Under the pieces are notes generated by a model. The model made no database searches, was not told the origin of the DNA, and saw only the letters and a list, made by a program, of their open reading frames with translations. 29,648 nucleotides of DNA, taken from contig DBCN01000118.1 in the NCBI GenBank assembly GCA_002293065.1, positions 21,133 through 50,780 on the forward strand, in the 5' to 3' direction. This document shows positions 8,445 to 15,647 of this stretch, piece by piece. Source of the DNA: Opitutia bacterium UBA957. GTDB lineage: Bacteria; Verrucomicrobiota; Verrucomicrobiia; Opitutales; UBA953. Positions within the stretch are counted from its first letter, which is position 1. The number at the start of each line of letters is the position of its first letter. The position numbers and the translations under genes were made by a program.

Positions 8445-9716
8445 ATGAGGACAGCCGAACCGAATCCCGCCCGTACGGCTTCCCGCTGGGGTGCCTTCCG
8501 GCGCTTCCTCGGGTTCGTCGGGCCAGGTTTCTTGGTCTCGGTCGGTTACATGGATCCAGGCAACTGGGCGACCGACCTCGCGGGCGGGTCACAGTTCGGC
8601 TATGCGCTGCTCTGGGTGATTCTGCTGTCGAACCTGATGGCGATCCTCTTCCAGCACCTCTGCGTGCGTCTCAACGTCGCAACCGGCTTGGACCTCGCGC
8701 AGGCTTGTCGGGAGCGCTATTCGCCTTGGGTGGCCAAGTGCCTGTGGTTCTTCGCCCAGGTCGGCATCATCGCGATGGACCTCGCGGAACTGCTGGGTTC
8801 GGCCATTGCCCTGCAGATCCTCTTCGGCATCCCGCTGTTCTTCGGCGCCATCATCACCGCGCTCGACGTCTTGGTGCTCTTGGCATTGACCCGTCTCGGT
8901 TATCGTTGGCTGGAGTCGCTCGTGGCGGTGCTCGTGCTGACGATCGCGGCCTGCATCGGGGTTGAACTGCTCTTGGCGAAGCCCGCGATCGCTGAGATGG
9001 TCAAAGGCTTCGTGCCGTCCACGGAAGTGCTGACGCGCCCCGGCATGCTCTTCGTCGCCCTGGGCATCATCGGCGCCACGGTGATGCCGCATAACCTTTA
9101 CCTGCATTCGTCGCTCGTGGGTTCCCGTGATTTCGGGAAGACGGAAACCGAGCGCCGCGAGGCCATGCGTTTCGCGACTTGGGACTCCACGCTCGCGCTC
9201 TGCTTGGCGTTTTTCGTCAACGCCGGCCTGCTGGTGCTCAGCGCCGCGGCGTTCCACGGTCGACCTGAAGCCGTGACGGACATCCGCGAAGCCCATCGGT
9301 TGCTGGACGGCGTTCTGGGTGTGACCTTCGCCGGTACGCTCTTCGCCGTGGCGCTCTTGGCTTCAGGTCAGAACGCCACCATCACCGGGACCATGGCCGG
9401 CCAGATCGTGCTGGAGGGATTCCTTAAGGTGAAGGGCGCCGGCTGGATCGTGCGTATCGCGACGCGTCTCGCGGCGCTGGCCCCGGCGTTGCTCGTCATT
9501 GGCTTGGCCGGGGAGGGCAGGGTGGAAAGCCTCCTCATCTGGAGTCAGGTCATCCTCAGCCTCCAGCTCGGCTTTGCTTGTTGGCCCTTGGTGCGCATGA
9601 CGGGCGATCCGGATTTGATGGGCGTGTTCGTCGCACCACATTGGATCCGTGTGCTGGGCTGGATTGCCACGGCTCTTGTGGTTAGTGCAAGTCTATGGTT
9701 TGTTGTAAATATATGA
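8445..9716 (+). CDS. mntH: Nramp-family divalent metal (Mn2+/Fe2+) transporter
   Basis: MntH imports Mn2+ and related divalent cations with protons across the cytoplasmic membrane. The 423-aa protein has about 11 hydrophobic helices. The metal site is intact: helix 1 carries DPGN at residues 37-40 (GYMDPGNWATD), and helix 6 carries M214-P215-H216 (ATVMPHNLYLHSS). The Nramp-specific helix containing ALLASGQNATITGTMAGQIV is also present. The start at 8445 leaves an N-terminus of usual length. The gene lies 32 nt after the small membrane protein. No clear Mur/MntR/Fur box is visible upstream. The following 76 nt are strongly AT-rich. Confidence 0.93.
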   Translation: MRTAEPNPARTASRWGAFRRFLGFVGPGFLVSVGYMDPGNWATDLAGGSQFGYALLWVILLSNLMAILFQHLCVRLNVATGLDLAQACRERYSPWVAKCLWFFAQVGIIAMDLAELLGSAIALQILFGIPLFFGAIITALDVLVLLALTRLGYRWLESLVAVLVLTIAACIGVELLLAKPAIAEMVKGFVPSTEVLTRPGMLFVALGIIGATVMPHNLYLHSSLVGSRDFGKTETERREAMRFATWDSTLALCLAFFVNAGLLVLSAAAFHGRPEAVTDIREAHRLLDGVLGVTFAGTLFAVALLASGQNATITGTMAGQIVLEGFLKVKGAGWIVRIATRLAALAPALLVIGLAGEGRVESLLIWSQVILSLQLGFACWPLVRMTGDPDLMGVFVAPHWIRVLGWIATALVVSASLWFVVNI

Positions 9717-9792
9717 TGATGAATGTTTAGTGATTAAAATAGTTAATGTTGACTAATGATATAATGTTTAGTGATAATGTCCTTGTTCGACC
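9717..9792 (+). promoter_or_regulatory. AT-rich control region with repeated half-sites before the ABC importer
   Basis: This segment is strikingly AT-rich in a GC-rich neighbourhood. A 13-bp sequence, AATGTTTAGTGAT, is perfectly repeated at 9722-9734 and 9763-9775, 41 bp apart, about four helical turns. Pentamers TTAGT (9728-9732), ACTAA (9752-9756) and TTAGT (9768-9772) form two inverted pairs. An extended -10 match, TGATATAAT, spans 9757-9765 between the last pair; no convincing -35 is seen 16-18 bp upstream. This layout suits a promoter with an overlapping operator for the binding-protein gene that starts at 9793. No regulator is encoded nearby. Confidence 0.5.
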
Positions 9793-10800
9793 ATGCGACT
9801 AGCCTTTTTTTGCCTCAGCCTGCTGACGATCGGTCTTAAGTCCGAGGAGCCGGTGACCCTCCGCGTCGGGTTTTTCCCGAACCTGACGCATTCGCCGGCT
9901 TTGGCGGCCCGACAGCTCGAGCGTGAGGGTGCCGATTGGCACCTGGCCAACCTGCCGAAGGGCTCGAAGATCGAATGGCGCGCTTTCAACGCCGGCCCTT
10001 CCGCGATGGAAGCGTTGTTGGCCGGAGCGGTCGACCTCACCTATGTCGGCCCGTCGCCGGTGATCAACGCGCACGTCCGCACCAAGGGGAATGAGCTACG
10101 TATCCTAGCTTCCGTCGCCCGCGGGGGCAACGCCCTGGTCGTCCGTAAGGGCCTCGGTCTGAAATCTCCGAAAGACTTCATCGGTCGCCGCCTCGCGACA
10201 CCGCAGCTCGGCAACACGCAGGATATCGACGCCCGCGTCTGGTTGCGTGAAGGGGGTCTGACCATCAAGGTCAACGGAGGTGACGCCCAAGTCATCCCCG
10301 CGCAGAACTCCGAGCTGGTGCTGTTGTTCTCGCGTGGCGACGTCGATGCAGCTTGGACGGTTGAGCCTTGGGTGACGCGTCTGGAGAGCGAGTTCGGCGG
10401 TGAGATTCTCTTCGAGAAAAAGGATTCCATCATCACCGTGCTGGCTTCCTCGAAGTCCGCCTTGGCGAAGAACGGGAAGGGCATCGCGGCCTTCGTCCGC
10501 TCGCACTATGCGCTGCGCGACAAGTTGCTGGCGGATCAAGCCTGGCACGAGAAGCTCGTCATCGCCGGCATCGGTGGTGAGACCCGCTCGACCCCGCCCA
10601 AGGCCAGCCTCATCGGTCCGGCGCTTGGTCGCGTGATCTTCGACGCCCGGGAAGACGACGCCGCCCGCAAGGTTCGCCTCACGGCTGTCTTCACCCGGGC
10701 GCTCAAGGACTCGAAGGATTCCGGCCTGTTGACCGGCGATGCCCCCATCGGGCCGCTGTTGGAGTCCCTGGTCGCTGATCCGGCTCCTGCGGCTAAGTAA
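9793..10800 (+). CDS. ABC transporter substrate-binding protein, nitrate/sulfonate/taurine type
   Basis: This is the periplasmic binding component of a NrtA/SsuA/TauA-type importer. The 335-aa product begins with a short hydrophobic signal segment (MRLAFFCLSLLTIGL). It then follows the family pattern: LRVGFFPNLTHSPALAAR, FNAGPSAMEALLAGAVDLTY, VGPSPVINAHVR and GRRLATPQLGNTQDIDARVW. The family binds sulfonates, taurine, nitrate or thiamine-type precursors, and the ligand cannot be read from this sequence. The ATPase and permease genes follow after a 143-nt gap with a hairpin. The start codon has no Shine-Dalgarno sequence. Confidence 0.9.
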   Translation: MRLAFFCLSLLTIGLKSEEPVTLRVGFFPNLTHSPALAARQLEREGADWHLANLPKGSKIEWRAFNAGPSAMEALLAGAVDLTYVGPSPVINAHVRTKGNELRILASVARGGNALVVRKGLGLKSPKDFIGRRLATPQLGNTQDIDARVWLREGGLTIKVNGGDAQVIPAQNSELVLLFSRGDVDAAWTVEPWVTRLESEFGGEILFEKKDSIITVLASSKSALAKNGKGIAAFVRSHYALRDKLLADQAWHEKLVIAGIGGETRSTPPKASLIGPALGRVIFDAREDDAARKVRLTAVFTRALKDSKDSGLLTGDAPIGPLLESLVADPAPAAK

Positions 10801-10816
10801 AGGCTACCAAAGCACT

Positions 10817-10853
10817 GGGCCCTACCTTGGGTGGTGACCCCTAGGTTGGGCCC
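10817..10853 (+). terminator. Intercistronic hairpin between binding-protein and ATPase genes
   Basis: GGGCCC at 10817-10822 pairs with GGGCCC at 10848-10853, and the stem continues imperfectly with CCTTGGG against CCCCTAGG around a short TGGTGA loop. The following bases (TGTTAGTTTGTG) are only moderately T-rich, so this may be a partial terminator or an mRNA-stabilising structure rather than a full intrinsic terminator. It would make the binding protein more abundant than the ATPase and permease, as is common in ABC importers. Confidence 0.5.
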
Positions 10854-10884
10854 TGTTAGTTTGTGCCTAAGCCCTAATCCTGAT

Positions 10885-10903
10885 AAGTTAACTAAACTTG
10901 ACA
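10885..10903 (+). promoter_or_regulatory. Inverted repeat and TTGACA box upstream of the ATPase gene
   Basis: AAGTT (10885-10889) and AACTT (10895-10899) form an inverted repeat with a 5-nt spacer, overlapping a perfect -35-like TTGACA at 10898-10903. The expected -10 position near 10921 (GAAATC) is poor. It may be a regulated secondary promoter for the ATPase and permease genes, or chance. Confidence 0.3.
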
Positions 10904-10943
10904 ACTTCAAGGCTGGCCCTGAAATCAGCCCACGGTTCGCTCC

Positions 10944-11741
10944 ATGAGCACTCCTCTCTCAAAGTCCCCCGCCTCGGCGGCCCTCACCCTCCGCAACGTG
11001 ACCAAGCGTTTCGAAGGGGCGGCCGGTCGCGTGACGGCCTTGGAAGACATTTCCTTGGACGTCCGGGAAGGGGAGTTCCTGGTGGTCGTCGGACCCTCGG
11101 GCTGCGGTAAATCCACGTTGCTCGGCCTCTTGGCGGGTCTGGAGCATAGCGACGAGGGTACGATCCAGCTCGGCGACGAGCCCGTGCTTTCTCCGGGCCG
11201 CGATCGGCTCGTGATGTTCCAACAAGACGCGCTTTTCCCTTGGCTGAATGCGTTGGAGAATGTCCTGTTTGGCCTCCGGCTTAAGCCGGGCCTCACCGAT
11301 GCGGAGCGTCTCGAGTCGGCGCGTTACTACCTGAACTTGGTCGGCCTCGGCAACAAGGAGAAGGCCCGTCCGCACGAGCTTTCCGGCGGCATGCGTCAGC
11401 GCGTCGCCTTGGCCCGTTCGCTCGCACCCAACCCGCGCGTGCTGCTGATGGACGAGCCGTTCTCGGCCCTCGACGCCTTGACCCGTGAGCAGCTCTACGG
11501 CGACATCCAGGAGATCTTCACGAAGCGCAAGAAGACCATCGTGCTCGTCACGCACAACATCCGCGAGGCCGTCTGCCTCGGTGACCGCGTCGTGCTCTTT
11601 TCGCCCAATCCGGGCCGCGTCCAACAGGTCTTCGACGTCGACCTCCCGCGTCCCCGCCGCATGAACGATCCGGCGCTGGCGAACCTCGCCGCGGAAGTCA
11701 CCACGGCGCTCTCCGCGCATCTCGCTGCGGACAAGCAGTAA
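10944..11741 (+). CDS. ABC transporter ATP-binding protein, nitrate/sulfonate/taurine type
   Basis: This is the cytoplasmic ATPase driving the importer, of the SsuB/TauB/NrtD type. In 265 aa it has Walker A G50-PSGCGKST, a Q-loop (MFQQDALFPWLNALENVLFG), the ABC signature L146-SGGM followed by RQRVALARSL, Walker B with D170-E171-P172 (LLMDEPFSALD), and the switch histidine (VTHNIREAV). The FQQDALFPWLNALENV segment is typical of this subfamily. It starts 143 nt after the binding-protein gene and ends 4 nt before the permease gene. Confidence 0.95.
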   Translation: MSTPLSKSPASAALTLRNVTKRFEGAAGRVTALEDISLDVREGEFLVVVGPSGCGKSTLLGLLAGLEHSDEGTIQLGDEPVLSPGRDRLVMFQQDALFPWLNALENVLFGLRLKPGLTDAERLESARYYLNLVGLGNKEKARPHELSGGMRQRVALARSLAPNPRVLLMDEPFSALDALTREQLYGDIQEIFTKRKKTIVLVTHNIREAVCLGDRVVLFSPNPGRVQQVFDVDLPRPRRMNDPALANLAAEVTTALSAHLAADKQ

Positions 11742-11745
11742 GCCC

Positions 11746-12561
11746 ATGAAACTCCCGCGCTTCGTCATCCCGACCTTCATCGCCCTCGCCGTCCTCGGCG
11801 GCTGGGAATGGTTCGTGCGTGCCGGCCACGTCAACGACGTGCTCGTCCCGGCGCCCTCGCACATCCTGCAGTGGTTCTGGTGGGCGCTCTTCGACCGGGC
11901 GTCCTTCGAGTCGGGGCACTACCTCGTCGCCCTGCAGAAGGGCGAACTCCTGCCGGCGACTTGGGTGACGATGCGTCGCCTGATCATCGGCTTCGCCATC
12001 GGTGCCGCCATCGGCATTCCGCTCGGCGCCCTCTGCGCCCGCGTCCGCTGGGTGCGTGATACGATTGGGGTGCTGGCGCTCGGCCTGCAGACGCTGCCTT
12101 CGGTGTGCTGGGTACCGCTGGCCTTGCTCTGGTTCGGCATCCGCGAGGAAGCCGTCCTCTTCGTCGTCGTCATGGGCACCCTCTGGGCCGTCGTGATCGC
12201 CGTCCAGGAGTCGGTCCTGAACGTCCCGCCGCTCTACCTTCGGGCCGCCCAGACGATGGGGTCCAACGGTTGGCACCTTTGGTCGCGCGTCATCTTCCCC
12301 GCCGCCTTGCCCGGCGTCCTGAGCGGCATGAAGCAGGGTTGGGCCTTCGCTTGGCGCTCGCTCATGGCCGCCGAAATCTTCGTCGTCATCGTCACCGGCT
12401 TCGGCTTGGGCTCGCTCCTGAACGCTGGGCGCGAACTCCTCCGCATGGATCAGGTCATGGGCGTGATGGCGGTCGTCATGCTCGTCGGCTTGTTGGCGGA
12501 CCTCGTCTTCTTCGCCCCGTTGGAACGCTGGTTGCGCCGTTCCCGCGGACTGGAGCGCTGA
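11746..12561 (+). CDS. ABC transporter permease, nitrate/sulfonate/taurine type
   Basis: This inner-membrane permease (271 aa, about six hydrophobic helices) partners the preceding ATPase. The N-terminal helix (FVIPTFIALAVLGGWEWFV) is followed by the subfamily motif VPAPSHILQ, as in SsuC/TauC. The EAA coupling loop is visible as RAAQTMGSNGWHLWSRVIFP, AALPGVLSGMKQGWAFAWR. It begins 4 nt after the ATPase stop, so the two are tightly coupled. It closes the importer cluster; 63 nt with a small hairpin then precede obg. Confidence 0.94.
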   Translation: MKLPRFVIPTFIALAVLGGWEWFVRAGHVNDVLVPAPSHILQWFWWALFDRASFESGHYLVALQKGELLPATWVTMRRLIIGFAIGAAIGIPLGALCARVRWVRDTIGVLALGLQTLPSVCWVPLALLWFGIREEAVLFVVVMGTLWAVVIAVQESVLNVPPLYLRAAQTMGSNGWHLWSRVIFPAALPGVLSGMKQGWAFAWRSLMAAEIFVVIVTGFGLGSLLNAGRELLRMDQVMGVMAVVMLVGLLADLVFFAPLERWLRRSRGLER

Positions 12562-12586
12562 GTTTAGGCGAGTCCGACGCTTTCCT

Positions 12587-12609
12587 CCTCGCCCTGCGAG
12601 GCGGCGAGG
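12587..12609 (+). other. Small hairpin between permease and obg
   Basis: CCTCGCC (12587-12593) can pair with GGCGAGG (12603-12609) across a 9-nt loop. No T-run follows, so it is a weak terminator candidate at best. It could instead be a leader structure of obg, whose start is 15 nt downstream. Confidence 0.3.
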
Positions 12610-12624
12610 CCCTACTTTGAGGGC

Positions 12625-13932
12625 ATGTTCATCGACGAAGCCAAAGTCATCCTTAAGTCCGGAGCCGGTGGCCACGGGTGCGTCAGCTTCCGTCGCGAGA
12701 AGTTCATCCCGAAGGGCGGACCCGACGGCGGCAACGGCGGCAAGGGTGGCGACGTGGTCCTGCTTTGCGACCGCAACGAGGGCGACCTCCAGGCCTACCG
12801 CTGGCAGCCGCACCGCAGCGCCCGCAACGGCACGCCCGGCATGGGCCGCCAATGCGCCGGTCCCGATGGCGAGGATTTGATCCTGCGCGTCCCTCCGGGC
12901 ACGCAGGTGGTCGATGACGTCACCGGCCGCTTGCTCGCCGAGCTGACCGAACACAACGAACGCGTGGTCATCCTCGCCGGTGGCAAGGGCGGCATGGGCA
13001 ACATGAACTTCAAGAGCTCGGTCAACCAAGCGCCCCGCCGCACGACCCCTGGTTATCCCGGTGAGTCCGGCACGTATCGCCTGGTGCTCAAGACAATCGC
13101 CGACATCGGCCTCGTGGGCTACCCGAACGCGGGCAAGTCGACGCTCACCAACGCTTTCACCGCGGCCCGCCCCAAGATGGCGCCGTACCCGTTCACGACT
13201 TTGCACGTCAACGTGGGTGTCATCGAATACCCCGAGACCTTCGGTCGCATCTTCATGGCCGACATTCCCGGCCTGATCGAAGGCGCCCACGAGAACCGTG
13301 GCCTCGGTCACCAGTTCCTCCGCCATATCGAGCGCTGCACGTTGCTCGTGTTCATCCTGGACATGGCCGGCAGCGAAAACCGCAAGCCTTGGGATGACTT
13401 CCGCATCCTCGAGCGCGAGCTCGCCCTGTATTCGCCCATCCTCGCCGCCAAGCCCCGCTTGGTCGTCGCCAACAAGATGGACCTGCCGGAAGCCGCCGCC
13501 AACCTCGCCAAGTTCCGCGACAAGGTACCGGTGCTCGTCGCTCCGATTTCTTGCTACTCCCGCGAAGGGTTCGATGAACTGAAAGCGACGCTTTGGAAGT
13601 TCGTGAAGGGCTCGCCCGAAGAACGTGCGTTGCTCCAGCCGACCCCGGTCAAGGCCAAGGCTGCGGCCAAGCCCGCGAAGCCTGCCGCCAAGCAGTCCGC
13701 CAAGAAGGTTGCCAAGGCTGTCCCGGCCAAGAAGGCCAAGCCTGTCGCGAAGGTCGTAGCCAAGCCTACCGCCAAGAAGCCGGTCAAGCAAGTGGCCGCC
13801 AAGAAGCCGGCGAAGCCTGTCGCCAAGAAGGCAGCCAAGCCTGCGGCCAAGAAGCCGATCAAGGCTGTCGCCAAGAAGAAGGCCGCCCCGGTGAAGAAGG
13901 CGGCCGCCAAGACCAAGGCCAAGAAGAAGTAA
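12625..13932 (+). CDS. obg: GTPase Obg/CgtA with lysine-alanine-proline-rich C-terminal tail
   Basis: Obg is an essential ribosome-associated GTPase involved in 50S assembly and stress control. The glycine-rich Obg fold occupies residues 1-157 (IDEAKVILKSGAGGHG, then GGPDGGNGGKGGDV). The GTPase domain has G165-YPNAGKS in the P-loop, switch II DIPGLIEGAHENRGLG, and N283-KMD; its C-terminal end lies near 335. Instead of the OCT domain of Firmicutes or the acidic tail of E. coli, residues 340-435 are a 96-residue tail with 35 Lys, many Ala and Pro, and no acidic residue, similar in style to histone H1 tails. The ATG at 12625 is the standard start (MFIDEAKV). Confidence 0.96.
   Translation: MFIDEAKVILKSGAGGHGCVSFRREKFIPKGGPDGGNGGKGGDVVLLCDRNEGDLQAYRWQPHRSARNGTPGMGRQCAGPDGEDLILRVPPGTQVVDDVTGRLLAELTEHNERVVILAGGKGGMGNMNFKSSVNQAPRRTTPGYPGESGTYRLVLKTIADIGLVGYPNAGKSTLTNAFTAARPKMAPYPFTTLHVNVGVIEYPETFGRIFMADIPGLIEGAHENRGLGHQFLRHIERCTLLVFILDMAGSENRKPWDDFRILERELALYSPILAAKPRLVVANKMDLPEAAANLAKFRDKVPVLVAPISCYSREGFDELKATLWKFVKGSPEERALLQPTPVKAKAAAKPAKPAAKQSAKKVAKAVPAKKAKPVAKVVAKPTAKKPVKQVAAKKPAKPVAKKAAKPAAKKPIKAVAKKKAAPVKKAAAKTKAKKK
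13642..13929 (+). repeat. Degenerate repeat array encoding the AKP-rich tail of Obg
   Basis: This 288-bp stretch is built of imperfectly repeated GCCAAGAAGCC-like units encoding A-K-K-P, A-K-P-V-A-K and related words. The repeats stay in frame and vary at synonymous and conservative positions. Such arrays expand and contract by slippage, so length polymorphism between strains is expected. Confidence 0.75.
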
Positions 13933-13949
13933 GCGGGCTTACTTCTTCT
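13922..13949. terminator. Perfect 12-bp inverted repeat spanning two convergent stop codons
   Basis: AGAAGAAGTAAG (13922-13933) is the exact reverse complement of 13938-13949, with CGGG between. It contains the obg stop TAA (13930-13932) and the msrB stop on the other strand (13941-13939). The symmetry exists because both proteins end in Lys-Lys-stop. Read either way, the 3' arm is pyrimidine-rich (CTTACTTCTTCT), but no T-run follows. It could act as a bidirectional transcript end. Confidence 0.5.
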
Positions 13950-14520
13950 CGCCGGCGCGTTCCTTGAACTTCAACGATTCGGAGTTCAGGCAGTAGCGCA
14001 GGCCGGTCGGCTTCGGGCCGTCTTCGAAGACGTGGCCGAGGTGGCAATCGCAGCGGGCGCAGAGGATTTCCGTGCGCACCATGCCGTGCGAGCGATCCGA
14101 GATCGTCGCGACGTTTTCCTTGGAGACGGGCTGGAAGAAGCTCGGCCAGCCGGTGCCGGAATTGAACTTGGCGTCGGACGAGAAGAGCGGGAGCTCACAG
14201 CAGACGCAGTGGTACGTACCGGTCTTCTTATTGTCGAGCAGGGTGCCGCAGAAGGGGCGTTCCGTGCCCTTGGCGCGGCAGACTTCGTACTGCGCCGGCG
14301 TCAGGCGGGCGGCCCAATCGGCGTCCGTGCGGACGACCTTGTCGACGAGCTGCGGCTTGCCGACGCCGCCTTTGCCGTCGTCGAGGGTGACGAGGACTTG
14401 CGGGACTTTCGAAGAGGGGGATTCGGCTTTGGTCATGGGCTTGGTTTCGGAAGGGGAGGTGGCGGCGAAGAGGGCGAACGCGAGGCCGACGGCGATGGGG
14501 ATGAGCAGGTAGGGCTTCAT
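13939..14520 (-). CDS. msrB: Peptide-methionine (R)-S-oxide reductase with N-terminal membrane/signal segment
   Basis: MsrB reduces methionine-R-sulfoxide in damaged proteins. The 193-aa product has a hydrophobic N-terminus (MKPYLLIPIAVGLAFALFAA) that should export or anchor it, followed by a linker and the MsrB domain from about residue 65. Visible are GTLLDNKKTGTYHC, the structural zinc cysteines C105/C108 and C154/C157, SGTGWPSFF, CHLGHVFEDGP, and the catalytic Cys177 in GLRYCLNS. The domain is complete. It starts 4 nt after the stop of the Fe-S carrier gene, implying cotranscription, and ends convergent with obg. Confidence 0.95.
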   Translation of the reverse strand: MKPYLLIPIAVGLAFALFAATSPSETKPMTKAESPSSKVPQVLVTLDDGKGGVGKPQLVDKVVRTDADWAARLTPAQYEVCRAKGTERPFCGTLLDNKKTGTYHCVCCELPLFSSDAKFNSGTGWPSFFQPVSKENVATISDRSHGMVRTEILCARCDCHLGHVFEDGPKPTGLRYCLNSESLKFKERAGEKK

Positions 14521-14524
14521 GGTG

Positions 14525-14842
14525 TTAGCTGAAAGATTTGCCGCAGCCGCAGGTGCTGCTGGCGTTGGGGTTGCGCACTTCGAAACCCTTGCCGTGCAGG
14601 CCGTCGTCAAAGTGGATGGTCGAACCATTCAGGTACGCGAGGCTGGCGGGGTCGATGAGGATCTTCAGGCCTTGGCTCTCGAACTCCTGGTCGCCTTCCT
14701 TGCGGACGTCGAAGGCCATGCCGTACTCGAAGCCCGAGCAACCGCCGGCCTCGATGAGGACGCGGAGGGAGGATTCCGGGTTGGCCTGTTGGGCGTGCAA
14801 AGCCCGGACCTGTTGGGCGGCGGCTTCGGTGAGGTTGATCAT
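14525..14842 (-). CDS. erpA: A-type iron-sulfur carrier protein (ErpA/IscA/HesB family)
   Basis: A-type carriers accept Fe-S clusters and hand them to apo-proteins in the cytoplasm. The 105-aa product is the usual size and has the three conserved cysteines: C35 in EAGGCSGFEYGM, and C98 and C100 in STCGCGKSFS at the C-terminus. ATG 14842 (MINLTEAAAQQVR) is chosen over an upstream ATG at 14851 because it matches the family start. No isc or suf genes are nearby. It is the first gene of a two-gene unit with msrB. Whether it is ErpA or IscA in the strict sense cannot be decided from the motifs. Confidence 0.93.
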   Translation of the reverse strand: MINLTEAAAQQVRALHAQQANPESSLRVLIEAGGCSGFEYGMAFDVRKEGDQEFESQGLKILIDPASLAYLNGSTIHFDDGLHGKGFEVRNPNASSTCGCGKSFS

Positions 14843-14849
14843 GCCTACC

Positions 14850-14876
14850 ACTTTATCGGTCTGCGGACAGAGTCAA
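14850..14876 (-). promoter_or_regulatory. Possible promoter of the Fe-S carrier-msrB unit
   Basis: On the minus strand, TTGACT (14876-14871) is followed after 15 nt by TAAAGT (14855-14850), 8 nt before the ATG. The spacer is short for a housekeeping sigma factor and the leader would be almost absent, so this is a weak candidate. Confidence 0.25.
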
Positions 14877-14933
14877 GGGGGGCTGTTTGAACTCGCCCCG
14901 TCCGTCGCCCCGGTTACCCTGACTTTATACCCC

Positions 14934-15647
14934 ATGCGCCCCCTCTCAAAGGCTTTCTGGTTCTCGATTCCCTTGGCCTTCCTGTTCAACGCGGTGATGG
15001 TTCTCGTCGCTGTGGTGCTCTTGGGGGACGCTCCGGAACTGGGCGACCTCGTGGGCGGAAACCTTTTCCGCATCAACTGGGAGCACCTCGGGGAGAGCAC
15101 CATCGACGTGGTGCCGGTGATGCTCTTCTGGGCCTGCGCCCTCCTGCAGTCCGGCCTCTTCTTCCTGCCGCTGGCGCCAAAACTTTCCCTGACCGAGCAG
15201 CCCACGGCCCTCTGGCCACGCGTCCTCGGGGCCGCTTTTTGCACGGCGTTCTTGGTCGCCCTGCCGTTGTTCGCGTTGCTCGACGTCTACTACTTCTTGC
15301 CCGGCGCAAACCCCAAGGAGTTCGCGAGTGGCGGCTACATCATCGGCATCCTCGTCGCTTGGCTGGTCTCGTGGATTGTCTGGACGGCCATTCTCCTGCG
15401 CCGCGTCCGCGACGATGAGTCCGCCTTGGAGGCATCGCTCCTGCGGACCAGCAAGGCCACGCTTGTCGGCCTGGCGCTTTGCTTGCCGTGGTATCTGGTG
15501 CTCCGTCGGAAGCAGTCCTGCGCCTGCAGCCTCGGTACATTCGTCGCCTTGGTCACGGGCCTCTGGTCGCTCCTGGTGATTGGCGGCCCGCTCTTGTTGG
15601 TCTTGGCCCGTGACCGCCGGCTGCGTGCCGCGGTGAAGGCCGACTGA
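14934..15647 (+). CDS. Multi-pass membrane protein of unknown function
   Basis: The 237-aa product has about six hydrophobic helices, for example residues 8-30 (FWFSIPLAFLFNAVMVLVAV), VVPVMLFWACALLQSGLFFL, VLGAAFCTAFLVALPLFALL, IIGILVAWLVSWIVWTAILL and LVTGLWSLLVIGGPLLLVLA. It has a conspicuous CACS cysteine pair in a loop before the last helix and a basic C-terminus. No catalytic motif or named family is recognised. The ATG at 14934 gives a short basic N-terminus before the first helix. It is divergent from the Fe-S carrier gene across 91 nt, and its stop directly abuts the dus stop on the other strand. Confidence 0.75.
   Translation: MRPLSKAFWFSIPLAFLFNAVMVLVAVVLLGDAPELGDLVGGNLFRINWEHLGESTIDVVPVMLFWACALLQSGLFFLPLAPKLSLTEQPTALWPRVLGAAFCTAFLVALPLFALLDVYYFLPGANPKEFASGGYIIGILVAWLVSWIVWTAILLRRVRDDESALEASLLRTSKATLVGLALCLPWYLVLRRKQSCACSLGTFVALVTGLWSLLVIGGPLLLVLARDRRLRAAVKAD

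Noticed and set aside
9746..9802. 18-codon leader peptide frame before the binding-protein gene
   Set aside because: The start ATG lies upstream of the best -10 element, there is no ribosome site, and the peptide has no regulatory codon run.
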